64,000 nt of DNA. It comes from Bacteroidota bacterium. Lineage in GTDB: Bacteria > Bacteroidota > Bacteroidia > UBA8524. How positions within the stretch are numbered: position 1 is the stretch's first letter; every line of letters starts with the position of its first letter. Under the pieces are notes generated by a model, which had not been told where the DNA came from, ran no database searches, and was given only the letters and a program-made list of their open reading frames with translations. The DNA is taken from positions 16,643-80,642 of the forward strand of contig WGMZ01000038.1 of assembly GCA_016124735.1 (NCBI GenBank), in the 5' to 3' direction. Position numbers and translations under genes: made by a program. Positions 8,137-16,693 of this stretch are shown piece after piece.

Positions 8137-8495
8137 AAACAATACTCTATGTAGAGGATGACAAGATCAATGCATTGGTCATCTCCAAATTTCTGGAGAA
8201 CGAATACCATGTACTTTTGGCTCGCAACCAGGAAGAAGCTTTGCAGACCATTCATTCCAATACAATCGATTTGTATATTCTCGATATTTCCTTGGGAAAT
8301 GAAGACGAAGACGGTGTGGATTTAATGAACAAAATCAAGGTTTTGCCACAGGAAAAGGGAAAAAACTTCATCGCCTTAACGGCGCATGCTCTGAAAGAAG
8401 ATCAGGAAAAATACCTTCAGTCGGGTTTTGACGCTTATCTGTCCAAACCCATTAACCGCAACCTGCTGCTCGATACGGTGGCGCGGTTTTTATAA
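8133..8495 (+). CDS. Single-domain response regulator (CheY-like receiver)
   Basis: 120 residues forming only a receiver domain: acidic pocket VEDDKIN, phospho-acceptor Asp in DLYILDISLG, conserved Thr in IALTAHA and Lys in LSKPIN. There is no output domain, so it must act by protein contact or pass phosphate onward. It overlaps the histidine kinase by 4 bp (ATGA), so the two are co-translated. This resembles a hybrid kinase split into two polypeptides. The 3' end overlaps the convergent mmcQ-like gene by 6 bp. Confidence 0.93.
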   Translation: MKTILYVEDDKINALVISKFLENEYHVLLARNQEEALQTIHSNTIDLYILDISLGNEDEDGVDLMNKIKVLPQEKGKNFIALTAHALKEDQEKYLQSGFDAYLSKPINRNLLLDTVARFL

Positions 8496-8843
8496 TCCGG
8501 CCTCTTTCCGGGTTTTCTTTGGCACTGAACCCAATACCAAATCATAGGAATCGTCCAACCATTCTTTTAATTGATCCAGGGAAATACTCCCATCCAAATG
8601 CACTGTATTCCAATGGGTCTTATTCATGTGAAAACCCGGTTGAACTGCAGGAAACTCTTCCCTTAACTGAATAGCTTTTTCGGGATGGCATTTCAAATTG
8701 ATGCTGGAGAAATCCCGCACGTCAGTTAGGGCAAATATTTTTCCCAAAACCTTAAATACCAAGATATGCTGATCGAACGGGAAGGTCTCCTCTACCCCTT
8801 CTTTGCTCAAGCAGTAAGATAGTAACCATTCGGGGTCCATCAA
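8490..8843 (-). CDS. MmcQ/YjbR family protein
   Basis: 117 residues matching the MmcQ/YjbR fold by its order of motifs: CLSKEGVEETFPFDQ at the N-terminus, KVLGKIFAL in the middle, INLKCHPEKA, then HMNKTHWNTVHLDG and a C-terminal SYDLVLGSVPKK. Family members are small cytoplasmic proteins with a double-wing DNA-binding-like fold and no established biochemical role. It is monocistronic here and convergent with the receiver gene. The second Met is an equally possible start. Confidence 0.85.
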   Translation of the reverse strand: MMDPEWLLSYCLSKEGVEETFPFDQHILVFKVLGKIFALTDVRDFSSINLKCHPEKAIQLREEFPAVQPGFHMNKTHWNTVHLDGSISLDQLKEWLDDSYDLVLGSVPKKTRKEAGL

Positions 8844-8895
8844 ACAAAGCTAATTGATTTTTATCAGAGGGATTTTAAGCAAGACCATAATTATT

Positions 8896-8903
8896 TAGCT
8901 TTG
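8896..8903 (+). promoter_or_regulatory. -7 promoter element (TAGCTTTG) for serS
   Basis: TAGCTTTG is an exact TAnnTTTG match located 15 nt before the serS ATG at 8919. It supports that start over the upstream TTG used in the ORF track, which lies inside the element. Confidence 0.6.
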
Positions 8904-8918
8904 CCCCTTTATACCCTT

Positions 8919-10187
8919 ATGATTCAGATTGCTTTTATACGCGACAACAAAGAAGAAGTAATTAGCCGTTTGGCAAAGAGAGGATTGAATGTTCAAAATG
9001 AAGTGGACCAAATTCTCCGTGCAGATGAGAACCGTCGTAAAACTCAACTTCAGCTTGACAATCTTTTGGCCGAAAGCAATCAATGGTCGAAGCAGGTTGG
9101 GGAGCTTTTTAAGCAGGGAAAAAAAGAAGAAGCAGAAGTTCTGCGCGTTAAAAGTTCCGCTGCCAAAGATCAAATCAAAACATTGGAATCTGCACTTGAT
9201 GAGGCCGGAAAAAACCTCGATTCTTTATTGGTTCAGCTTCCCAATATGCCGCATGCATCGGTTCCAACCGGCAAATCATCAGAAGATAATGAAGTAGTTT
9301 TGGAATGGGGCGAAAAGCCTACACTTTATGCTGGTGCTGTACCCCATTGGGATATTGCAGAAAAGTACAATCTCATCGACTTTGAATTGGGTGTAAAAAT
9401 TACCGGGGCCGGATTCCCTGTCTATCTGGGAAAAGGCGCAAGACTTCAAAGGGCCCTTATCAATTTCTTTTTGGATGAAGCACTGAAAGCCGGTTATCGT
9501 GAGGTACAACCCCCTATTGTGGTGAATGAGGACTCTGGGTTTGGAACCGGACAACTTCCCGACAAAGAAGGTCAGATGTATTATGTGAATGAGGACCAGA
9601 TTTATCTGATTCCAACAGCGGAAGTTCCAATAACGAATATCTACCGCAATGTAATCCTCAAAGAAAATGAACTGCCTTTGAGAAACGTTGGCTATACCCC
9701 TTGTTTTAGAAGAGAAGCGGGGAGTTATGGAAAGGATGTTCGCGGATTAAATCGTTTGCACCAATTCGACAAAGTGGAGATTGTCCATATTGCTCATCCG
9801 GAAAATTCATACGACGAATTGGAAAAAATGAGCCAATATGTACAAGGCCTGCTTCAAAAGCTGGAGCTACCTTACCGAGCGCTCCGTTTATGCGGGGGCG
9901 ACATGGGGTTTGCTTCTGCTTTGACATACGATATGGAAGTATGGAGTGCTGCACAACAACGCTGGTTGGAAGTCAGCTCCGTTTCTAATTTTGAAAGCTT
10001 TCAGAGCAATCGCCTGAAATGCCGGTTTAAACCCAATGAAGGAAAAAATGAACTGGTTCATACTTTAAATGGATCTGCCCTGGCACTACCGCGAATTGTT
10101 GCTTCCCTGCTCGAAAATCATCAGGACGAGAACGGAGTTCGTATTCCAAAAGCTTTGCAGGCTTATACCGGATTCGATCGGATTTAA
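8919..10187 (+). CDS. serS: Seryl-tRNA synthetase
   Basis: 422 residues from the ATG at 8919 (MIQIAFIRDNKEEV is the normal family start). The N-terminal two-helix coiled-coil arm that contacts the long variable arm of tRNA-Ser spans roughly residues 30-100. The class II catalytic core has motif 2 (CFRREAGSYGKDVRGLNRLHQFDKVE) and motif 3 (LNGSALALPRIVASLLENHQ). It activates serine and charges tRNA-Ser and tRNA-Sec-type acceptors. It is a single gene with its own promoter. Confidence 0.96.
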   Translation: MIQIAFIRDNKEEVISRLAKRGLNVQNEVDQILRADENRRKTQLQLDNLLAESNQWSKQVGELFKQGKKEEAEVLRVKSSAAKDQIKTLESALDEAGKNLDSLLVQLPNMPHASVPTGKSSEDNEVVLEWGEKPTLYAGAVPHWDIAEKYNLIDFELGVKITGAGFPVYLGKGARLQRALINFFLDEALKAGYREVQPPIVVNEDSGFGTGQLPDKEGQMYYVNEDQIYLIPTAEVPITNIYRNVILKENELPLRNVGYTPCFRREAGSYGKDVRGLNRLHQFDKVEIVHIAHPENSYDELEKMSQYVQGLLQKLELPYRALRLCGGDMGFASALTYDMEVWSAAQQRWLEVSSVSNFESFQSNRLKCRFKPNEGKNELVHTLNGSALALPRIVASLLENHQDENGVRIPKALQAYTGFDRI

Positions 10188-10239
10188 ACAGTATAAAAAT
10201 CACTGAATAGTCACTATCTTCATTAAAAAATGACGACCT

Positions 10240-10659
10240 ATGGGACTATTAAAAGAATTCAAAACATTTGCCGTTAAAGGCAATGTGGTAGATTTGGCTG
10301 TTGCCTTAATCATTGGAGCTGAGTTTGGAAAAATCATTTCCAGTCTGGTAAAGGATGTAATTATGCCGCCAATCGGGCAGCTTTTAAATGGTATCAACTT
10401 CACCAGTCTCTATGTCGCGCTGGATGGTAAATCTTATGAATCCCTAAGTGCAGCGCAGGAAGCAGGCGCCCCACTACTGCTCTATGGAAATTTTATTCAG
10501 GCCATCGTGAACTTTACGGTCATTGCATTTTCCGTCTTCCTGATCATCAGAAGTATCAATTCAATGAAGAAAAAAGAGGAAGAAAAACCAGCAGCGCCCG
10601 CTGTTACTCCCGAAGACATACAACTCTTGAGGGAAATTCGGGATAGTTTGAAAAAATAG
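10240..10659 (+). CDS. mscL: Large-conductance mechanosensitive channel
   Basis: 139 residues with the classical MscL layout: an amphipathic N-terminus (MGLLKEFKTFAVKGNVVDLAVALIIG), TM1 with GAEFGKIISSLVKDVIMPPIG, a periplasmic loop, TM2 (FIQAIVNFTVIAFSVFLIIRS) and a charged C-terminal helix ending in EDIQLLREIRDSLKK. The homopentamer opens under membrane tension to release solutes during osmotic down-shock. It lies between the two aminoacyl-tRNA synthetase genes without overlap. Confidence 0.97.
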   Translation: MGLLKEFKTFAVKGNVVDLAVALIIGAEFGKIISSLVKDVIMPPIGQLLNGINFTSLYVALDGKSYESLSAAQEAGAPLLLYGNFIQAIVNFTVIAFSVFLIIRSINSMKKKEEEKPAAPAVTPEDIQLLREIRDSLKK

Positions 10660-10699
10660 AGAAAAAAATATAGCGCCAATGCTTTGATAGCTTCTTTTT

Positions 10700-10707
10700 T
10701 ATATTTG
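10700..10707 (+). promoter_or_regulatory. -7 promoter element (TATATTTG) for tyrS
   Basis: TATATTTG ends only 4 nt before the tyrS ATG at 10712, so transcription should begin at or next to the start codon, giving a leaderless or near-leaderless mRNA. Confidence 0.55.
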
Positions 10708-10711
10708 TCGC

Positions 10712-11998
10712 ATGACAAAAAATGCATTGATTGAGGAGCTGAAATGGAGGAATTTGCTTCATGACCAAACGCCGGGACTGGAAGAACAATTAAATAAAGA
10801 AATGACTTCCGGTTATGTAGGCTTTGACCCCACAGCCGATTCCCTTCATATTGGTAATTTGGTACCCATCATGCTCCTGGTGCATTTACAAAGAGCCGGG
10901 CATAAGCCGGTAGCTCTGGTTGGCGGCGCTACAGGTATGGTGGGCGACCCTTCCGGGAAAACACAGGAAAGGCAATTGCTTTCCATCGATGATATCAACC
11001 ATAATCTGGAATGCCAGAAGGCCCAGCTTCAAAAGTTCCTTGACTTCAGCGACAAGCCCAATGGTGCCGAGCTGGTCAATAACTATGAATGGTTCAAAGA
11101 GCTTGGCTTTCTGAATTTCATCCGCGATGTGGGCAAGCACATCTCGGTGAATTATATGATGGCAAAGGACTCTGTAAAAAACCGGCTGGAAAACGGCATG
11201 TCTTTTACCGAGTTTAGCTACCAGTTAATTCAGGGCTACGACTTCGTCCATCTGTACAGAGAATTTGGAGTGCGCCTTCAGATGGGTGGCTCAGATCAGT
11301 GGGGCAATATCACTACCGGGACGGAGTTAATTCGCCGGATGACCGGCGGAGAGGCCTACGCACTAACCGCTCCACTTGTAAAGAAAGCAGATGGCACCAA
11401 ATTCGGTAAATCCGAAGGGGGCAATGTTTGGCTTGACCGCAATAAAACAAGTCCTTATAAGTTCTACCAATTCTGGCTGAATGTATCAGATGAGGATGCC
11501 TTGAACTGGTTTCGCATCTTCTCCCTGCGCGGCAAGGATGAAATTGAACGCATAGAAAATGAGTTGCGCGAAGCACCCCATTCTCGGGCGGTTCAGCATG
11601 CCTTGGCAGAAGAATTAACAACCCGTATCCATTCAGCAGATGATTTGGAACAAGCGAAAAATGCCAGCTCCGTCCTGTTTGGAAAAAATACATCGGAGCA
11701 GTTGAAAACCTTAGACGAAAGCCTCCTCCTTGATATTTTTGAAGGAGTTCCTCAGGCAGAGATTTCCCGTTCCCTCCTCGAGGCGGGTTGTCCGATTGCC
11801 GAGCTCTACTCCGACCACACGAATTTCTTCCCTTCCAGGGGTGAAGTCAGAAAAATGGTAAAAGGCGGGGGTGTCTCGCTGAACAAAGCCAAAGTTGACG
11901 ATACGGAATTGGTAGTAAACACCGCCGATTTACTCCAAAATAAGTACCTTTTAGCACAACGTGGCAAGAAAGACTATTGCCTGATAATCGTTAAATAA
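10712..11998 (+). CDS. tyrS: Tyrosyl-tRNA synthetase
   Basis: 428 residues, class I synthetase. The HIGH-type motif is HIGNLVP near residue 50, and the KMSKS-type motif is KFGKSEGG near residue 230. Tyrosine recognition elements YQLIQGYDF and [11 protein letters not shown] lie between them. A C-terminal S4-like RNA-binding domain covers the last 70 residues ([19 protein letters not shown]). It charges tRNA-Tyr in the cytoplasm. A TAnnTTTG promoter directly precedes the ATG. Confidence 0.97.
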   Translation: MTKNALIEELKWRNLLHDQTPGLEEQLNKEMTSGYVGFDPTADSLHIGNLVPIMLLVHLQRAGHKPVALVGGATGMVGDPSGKTQERQLLSIDDINHNLECQKAQLQKFLDFSDKPNGAELVNNYEWFKELGFLNFIRDVGKHISVNYMMAKDSVKNRLENGMSFTEFSYQLIQGYDFVHLYREFGVRLQMGGSDQWGNITTGTELIRRMTGGEAYALTAPLVKKADGTKFGKSEGGNVWLDRNKTSPYKFYQFWLNVSDEDALNWFRIFSLRGKDEIERIENELREAPHSRAVQHALAEELTTRIHSADDLEQAKNASSVLFGKNTSEQLKTLDESLLLDIFEGVPQAEISRSLLEAGCPIAELYSDHTNFFPSRGEVRKMVKGGGVSLNKAKVDDTELVVNTADLLQNKYLLAQRGKKDYCLIIVK

Positions 11999-12057
11999 TC
12001 TAAATAAAAGTCAAGCGGTTACTTAAAGGAAAAATTCGTATATTTACTTAACAAAAT

Positions 12058-12549
12058 ATGAAATATATGAAAAAATTAACTCTATTAATTTTCACCATGA
12101 TTATGGGGCAACTTATGCTTTCTGCGCAAACTTCTTGTCCTACCCCCCCCCCTCCTGGTTCTGATTGTTCGAACTGTCCGCGAATAAACGTGCTAGTTGA
12201 CCCAGATTGTTTCGGTTGTGACACCTTTAAATTTATTTGGGGCTATCAATATCCACATTGTAATGGGACTTTTGGGGCAGGCTTTGTTATTCCAGGATAT
12301 ACCCCAGTTCCTTCAAACCCTTGGGTAGCTCCATGTTTACAATTTTGTGACGATCCTTGTAAGTGCCCAGTAAGCTTTCAACTATTGGACCCAAATACAG
12401 GAACCCTAGTAGAGCCATGGGGACCTGTTACCACTTGGAGTACTACACATATAACGTATTACAACATCACCGTTTGCGGATCAAATAATGCACAGGTAGA
12501 TATAACATATTCTGGAGGAATATGGACCTTTCATTTTAGTTGTCCTTGA
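12058..12549 (+). CDS. Cys-rich secreted protein with a 10-C homopolymer near the 5' end
   Basis: 163 residues beginning with a signal peptide (MKKLTLLIFTMIMGQLMLSAQ; an ATG at 12067 is an alternative start). The mature part is rich in Cys, Pro, Gly and aromatic residues, for example CPTPPPPGSDCSNCP, and probably forms several disulfides. No sorting domain or known family is visible. A run of ten C at 12143-12152 encodes the Pro stretch right after the signal peptide; losing or gaining one base would frameshift nearly the whole protein. The gene is AT-rich and precedes a large T9SS substrate, with which it may be co-transcribed. Function unknown. Confidence 0.7.
   Translation: MKYMKKLTLLIFTMIMGQLMLSAQTSCPTPPPPGSDCSNCPRINVLVDPDCFGCDTFKFIWGYQYPHCNGTFGAGFVIPGYTPVPSNPWVAPCLQFCDDPCKCPVSFQLLDPNTGTLVEPWGPVTTWSTTHITYYNITVCGSNNAQVDITYSGGIWTFHFSCP
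12143..12152 (+). repeat. Poly-C tract (10 C) inside a coding region
   Basis: Ten consecutive C residues near codon 30 of the Cys-rich secreted protein. Homopolymers of this length are prone to slipped-strand mispairing. In this assembly the tract is in frame. It could be a phase-variation switch or a place where the assembly is unreliable. Confidence 0.9.
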
Positions 12550-12572
12550 CTACAAATTCAATATGTGTTAAC

Positions 12573-15311
12573 ATGTCTCGAATCCCAATCCTATTCGTTT
12601 TAATGCTTCTATTCCCTCATTTAGGAAATGGTCAGAAAGAATTCGAAAAATGGTATTTTGGAAATGGTCAGGGTATTGATTTTCACAATAATCAACCTTT
12701 GACCATTTCCGATTCGAGTACTTTTAATTCACCTTCATACATACCAGCAACTATTTGCGATTCACTTGGTAATGAAATATTGTACTCGAATGGGTTTTCG
12801 ATTCATAACAGAAAGAGAAGAAATCAAAGATTAGACGGAGTTTTCCTACCTACCCAATATACATCCATCTTAAATAATTATGTCATCCCATTCCCTTCAG
12901 GTACAAATGATTATTTCGTGTTCTCCTCAGGCACATATCCCGTCACTGACTCAATTGGTAACACTCTATACGAAAAAGGCACCAGCCGTTACCAGCATTT
13001 GGCGTTTACAGGTAATTCAAATGACTCGCTTGTCCGAGTAGGAGTAACTCAAGAGATTATTGACAAAGAAAGCCTAATTGCATCGTATAAAAACTTGACC
13101 AGTAACTTCATCTGGGTGACATTTTATACCCCCCAAGCTGGGCACTTAATTATCTATAAGCTTTCACAAAATGGCTTAAGCAATATTATTCGGGAATACT
13201 GGATTGATACAACTGGAATTAACCCTAATATACCGACCGCCACGTATAATTGGAACGCAATAACTTTTTCCAGTGATGGTAAAATATTGGCATTTACTAA
13301 TGCCCTTAATCAATCTATCGCTATTTGTGATTTCAATTCGTCAAATGGAACTGTTTCAAATGTTCGGAAAATTAAAAATGTGGATTTTCCATTTTTAGAG
13401 TTTTCGTATTCAGGAAAGTATATCTATGCGATTGAAAAAGGGAGTTATGGTAGTATTTATCAAATAGCGACATCATTTGCTAATACAATTGACATTTCGG
13501 ATTCAACCTATTCGACATTGATTGTAAAAAGCGCAGGTTACGGTACCGCATTAATTGGACCTGATAAAAAAATTTATCTGGGTTCTGGTCCACCTAAAAA
13601 AGGAATAAGCGTAATTAATAATCCTGATAAATTGGGTATTTCCTGCAATATTGACACTTCTGGACCTATTAGCTCACGTGGTGGATTACCTCGCTATATG
13701 TTAAGTACAACATTTAGCCCCAAAATATGGTCAAAAGGATTCTGTCTTGGGGATTCAACCCAAATTGATTTATTTAATCTGGAAGCTGATTCAGCCATAC
13801 TTGATTGGGGTGATGGCATTTTCGAGCTGGCCTTTAATAATGACAAGTATAAACACTATTACACCAATTCTGGAAACTATACAATTCGGTATGTGTATTA
13901 CAGATCTGGTGTTCCCGACACATTTCTCCAACCCGTTTCCATATATAATATAGATCCATTTGATATTGGAGCTGATACACTTCTGTGTGTAAATAGTAGC
14001 ATAATTCTGGATGCATCTAAATCAAATGCGACAGGGTATTTATGGAATACAGGAGACACTACGTCAACCTTGGAAGTAGTAAAGTCAGGGAAATACTCAG
14101 TAACAGTCGAAAATGGCAAGTGTAAGCAGCTTGATTCTATTGAAGTGCTTACCATTGAATGTGAAATAGAATTTAAAAATTTATGCTTTGGCGACAGCAC
14201 GGAATTTAAATTAAATAATTTCTCAGGTGATTCTATCCTTTGGCAATTTCAGGATGACACTTTAACAACGAAGAATGAACTTTCCATTAAGTATCAATTC
14301 GCGGACTCGGGTCAATTTGAAGTCTACGTATCTTTATTCAAGGAAGGAATTCAACATCCCAAATTAATCCCTGTCAATATTATCAGACTTCCAAAACCAG
14401 ATTTAGGACCGGACACTCTGATTTGTTCAAAAGAAAAGTATCTAATTGATGTCAATAACAAGGCTTTCACTCGTTACAAATGGAGCAATGGGGACACTAC
14501 AACTTCCCTTTCAATTGCTAAAACAGATACAATTATTCTGAAGGCAGAAGGGTTTGGTTGCTCTGTCTCGGATACTGTCTCCGTATATTTTATAAATTGC
14601 GAAATTGGTATGGACGGTTTGTGCCTTCATGATACTACGGTATTTGAGGTCTATGATCCAAAAATGGACTCAGTACTTTGGGAGTTGGGAGATGGGAGCA
14701 CCCAGAGAGGGAATCAAATAAAACATAAATATCTACATGAGAGCAACTATTCTGTTGTTGCTAACTTTTATGCATTTTCACATCATACAACCAAGCAAAT
14801 CACAGCAAGTATCATCAAACTAAGCAATCCAATAGACAGTTCAAAAATAAATCAGTGTGCAGGCGTAATATTTAAAATAGACGACTACAATCCTGACTAT
14901 TCATATACATGGAATACCGGAATAAAAGGCCCTGAAATTCAATTTGATTCAAGTGGAATTTATATTATCCAAATAAAATCAAAAACCTGCGAGTTGTTAG
15001 ATAGTGTTCGTGTAGAATTAATAGATTGTTCCTGTAGTATTTTAATTCCTAATGCATTCACTCCTGATAAAAACGGTTTGAATGAAACATTTCGACCATT
15101 AGTCTACTGTCCTATAAACAAGTATTCAATGCAAATTTTCAATCGCTGGGGGCAACTTATTTATGAAACGACAGACGCATTCGACACATGGGATGGAACT
15201 TACAATGGCACTATATGCGAATCCGGCGTATACTTTTACATCATTCAATATTCATCTCAAATTAGCGGGCGGCAATCTCCATTGAAGGGAACCGTTAATT
15301 TAATCAGATAA
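12573..15311 (+). CDS. Large secreted PKD-repeat protein with T9SS type B (gliding-motility) C-terminal sorting domain
   Basis: 912 residues from the ATG at 12573; the ORF-track start is an upstream TTG. A signal peptide (MSRIPILFVLMLLFPHLGNGQ) is followed by a Bacteroidota surface-protein N-terminus (KWYFGNGQGIDF) and a propeller-like region with SSDGKILAFTN. From about residue 390, PKD-like modules (DWGDGIFEL, WELGDGSTQRG) alternate with Ig-like modules bearing LWNTGDTTS, KWSNGDTTT or TWNTGIKG. The C-terminus has the type B signature IPNAFTPDKNGLNETF, FNRWGQLIYE, WDGTYNG and GVYFYII. It should cross the outer membrane through the T9SS encoded in this window and act at the cell surface, perhaps as an adhesin. 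Confidence 0.9.
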   Translation: MSRIPILFVLMLLFPHLGNGQKEFEKWYFGNGQGIDFHNNQPLTISDSSTFNSPSYIPATICDSLGNEILYSNGFSIHNRKRRNQRLDGVFLPTQYTSILNNYVIPFPSGTNDYFVFSSGTYPVTDSIGNTLYEKGTSRYQHLAFTGNSNDSLVRVGVTQEIIDKESLIASYKNLTSNFIWVTFYTPQAGHLIIYKLSQNGLSNIIREYWIDTTGINPNIPTATYNWNAITFSSDGKILAFTNALNQSIAICDFNSSNGTVSNVRKIKNVDFPFLEFSYSGKYIYAIEKGSYGSIYQIATSFANTIDISDSTYSTLIVKSAGYGTALIGPDKKIYLGSGPPKKGISVINNPDKLGISCNIDTSGPISSRGGLPRYMLSTTFSPKIWSKGFCLGDSTQIDLFNLEADSAILDWGDGIFELAFNNDKYKHYYTNSGNYTIRYVYYRSGVPDTFLQPVSIYNIDPFDIGADTLLCVNSSIILDASKSNATGYLWNTGDTTSTLEVVKSGKYSVTVENGKCKQLDSIEVLTIECEIEFKNLCFGDSTEFKLNNFSGDSILWQFQDDTLTTKNELSIKYQFADSGQFEVYVSLFKEGIQHPKLIPVNIIRLPKPDLGPDTLICSKEKYLIDVNNKAFTRYKWSNGDTTTSLSIAKTDTIILKAEGFGCSVSDTVSVYFINCEIGMDGLCLHDTTVFEVYDPKMDSVLWELGDGSTQRGNQIKHKYLHESNYSVVANFYAFSHHTTKQITASIIKLSNPIDSSKINQCAGVIFKIDDYNPDYSYTWNTGIKGPEIQFDSSGIYIIQIKSKTCELLDSVRVELIDCSCSILIPNAFTPDKNGLNETFRPLVYCPINKYSMQIFNRWGQLIYETTDAFDTWDGTYNGTICESGVYFYIIQYSSQISGRQSPLKGTVNLIR

Positions 15312-15347
15312 TCTAAAGGTGATTTTCAAGATTGTTAATTTCTCAAT

Positions 15348-15355
15348 TAAATTTG
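15348..15355 (+). promoter_or_regulatory. -7 promoter element (TAAATTTG) for cinA
   Basis: TAAATTTG is an exact TAnnTTTG match ending 6 nt before the cinA ATG at 15362, implying a very short or absent leader and supporting that start. Confidence 0.5.
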
Positions 15356-15361
15356 TCAGAC

Positions 15362-16615
15362 ATGAAACAGGTACTGGCAGAAATAATCACCATTGGCGAC
15401 GAATTGCTCATCGGACAGGTGGTCGATACCAATTCTGCCTGGCTGGGTCAAAATCTCAATCCTGCCGGAGTCGAGATTAAACAAATCACTTCGGTTTCGG
15501 ATAACCGGGAGCATATTCTGGAAGCCATCGAAGCCGCGCGGAAAAGAGCAGATATCATCCTCTTAACAGGAGGCCTCGGCCCAACACGAGATGACATTAC
15601 CAAAGACACTCTGGCAGATTATTTTGGCGTAGGCCTAAAAGTAGATGAAACGGCCTTGGCCCACGTGCGTCAATTGTTTACCCGACTCAATCGACCGATG
15701 CTCGATATCAACGAACAACAGGCTCTGATTCCGGAAAATTGCACGCCAATATACAACGACCGTGGTACTGCGCCGGGAATGTGGTTTGAAGACAAAGGAC
15801 AAATAATCGTCTCACTTCCTGGTGTTCCCTACGAGATGAAGAACATGGTAAGCACTTTTGTTATCCCACGACTGAAGGAGCATTTCCAAATGCCCGTCAT
15901 TCGGCATCGTACCCTCTTAACTTCTGGTATTGGAGAATCTTATCTGAGTAAAAAAATCGAAACAATTGAACTCGGACTCCCTGCTCATATCCGACTGGCC
16001 TACCTGCCGAATTTTAGCACGGTTCGCTTACGCTTTACCGGCAGAGGAAGCAATTCAGACCAGCTGGACAAAGAGCTGGAAGACATAGTGGAACTGGTTA
16101 AAAAGGAAATCGGAATATTTCTGGCTGCCGACAGCGATGGTAGTTTACAAGAGATTATCGGCAAACGATTGATAGAATTGAATGCCAGCGTTTCCACAGC
16201 AGAAAGCTGCACCGGTGGATACATTGCGCATCTGATTACATCCATCTCAGGAAGCAGCCGTTATTTCCAGGGAAGTATTGTATCCTATGCCAATGAAGTC
16301 AAAGAATCCACACTTGGCGTATCTGCTCATCATCTTGAAAAGTTCGGCGCAGTGAGCGAAGAAGTGGTCACAGAAATGGCGGAAGGAGTCCGAAATAAGA
16401 TCGGAACGACCTATTCCATGGCTACTTCCGGAATTGCCGGGCCTGATGGAGGTACCGAAGAAAAACCCGTGGGAACTGTATGGATTGCAGTTTCAGGTCC
16501 AAATGGAACCCTGGCAAAATGCCATCATTTGCATGGAGGAAGAGAACAAATAATTGAAAGATCAGCTTTCCTTGCTTTGGATATGTTGCGGAGATATTTG
16601 CCGGAAGCCGAATAG
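15362..16615 (+). CDS. cinA: CinA family protein (competence/damage-inducible, NMN amidohydrolase/ADP-ribose pyrophosphatase type)
   Basis: 417 residues from the ATG at 15362. The N-terminal half is the MoaB/MogA-like COG1058 domain (AEIITIGDELLIGQVVDTNS, LTGGLGPTRDDITK), linked to pyrophosphatase activity. The C-terminal half is the CinA/PncC domain (VSTAESCTGGYIAHLIT, GSIVSYANEVK, ATSGIAGPDGGTEEKPVGTVWIA), linked to nicotinamide mononucleotide deamidation in pyridine nucleotide salvage. Both domains look intact. It is a single gene; the frequent recA neighbour is not present here. Confidence 0.93.
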   Translation: MKQVLAEIITIGDELLIGQVVDTNSAWLGQNLNPAGVEIKQITSVSDNREHILEAIEAARKRADIILLTGGLGPTRDDITKDTLADYFGVGLKVDETALAHVRQLFTRLNRPMLDINEQQALIPENCTPIYNDRGTAPGMWFEDKGQIIVSLPGVPYEMKNMVSTFVIPRLKEHFQMPVIRHRTLLTSGIGESYLSKKIETIELGLPAHIRLAYLPNFSTVRLRFTGRGSNSDQLDKELEDIVELVKKEIGIFLAADSDGSLQEIIGKRLIELNASVSTAESCTGGYIAHLITSISGSSRYFQGSIVSYANEVKESTLGVSAHHLEKFGAVSEEVVTEMAEGVRNKIGTTYSMATSGIAGPDGGTEEKPVGTVWIAVSGPNGTLAKCHHLHGGREQIIERSAFLALDMLRRYLPEAE

Positions 16616-16693
16616 CTTTCCCGCATAGATATTTTCAAATGACCCAATAAAATTGCATTTTTGCAGCCCCGTTTAATACGAAAAAATTAAGGA

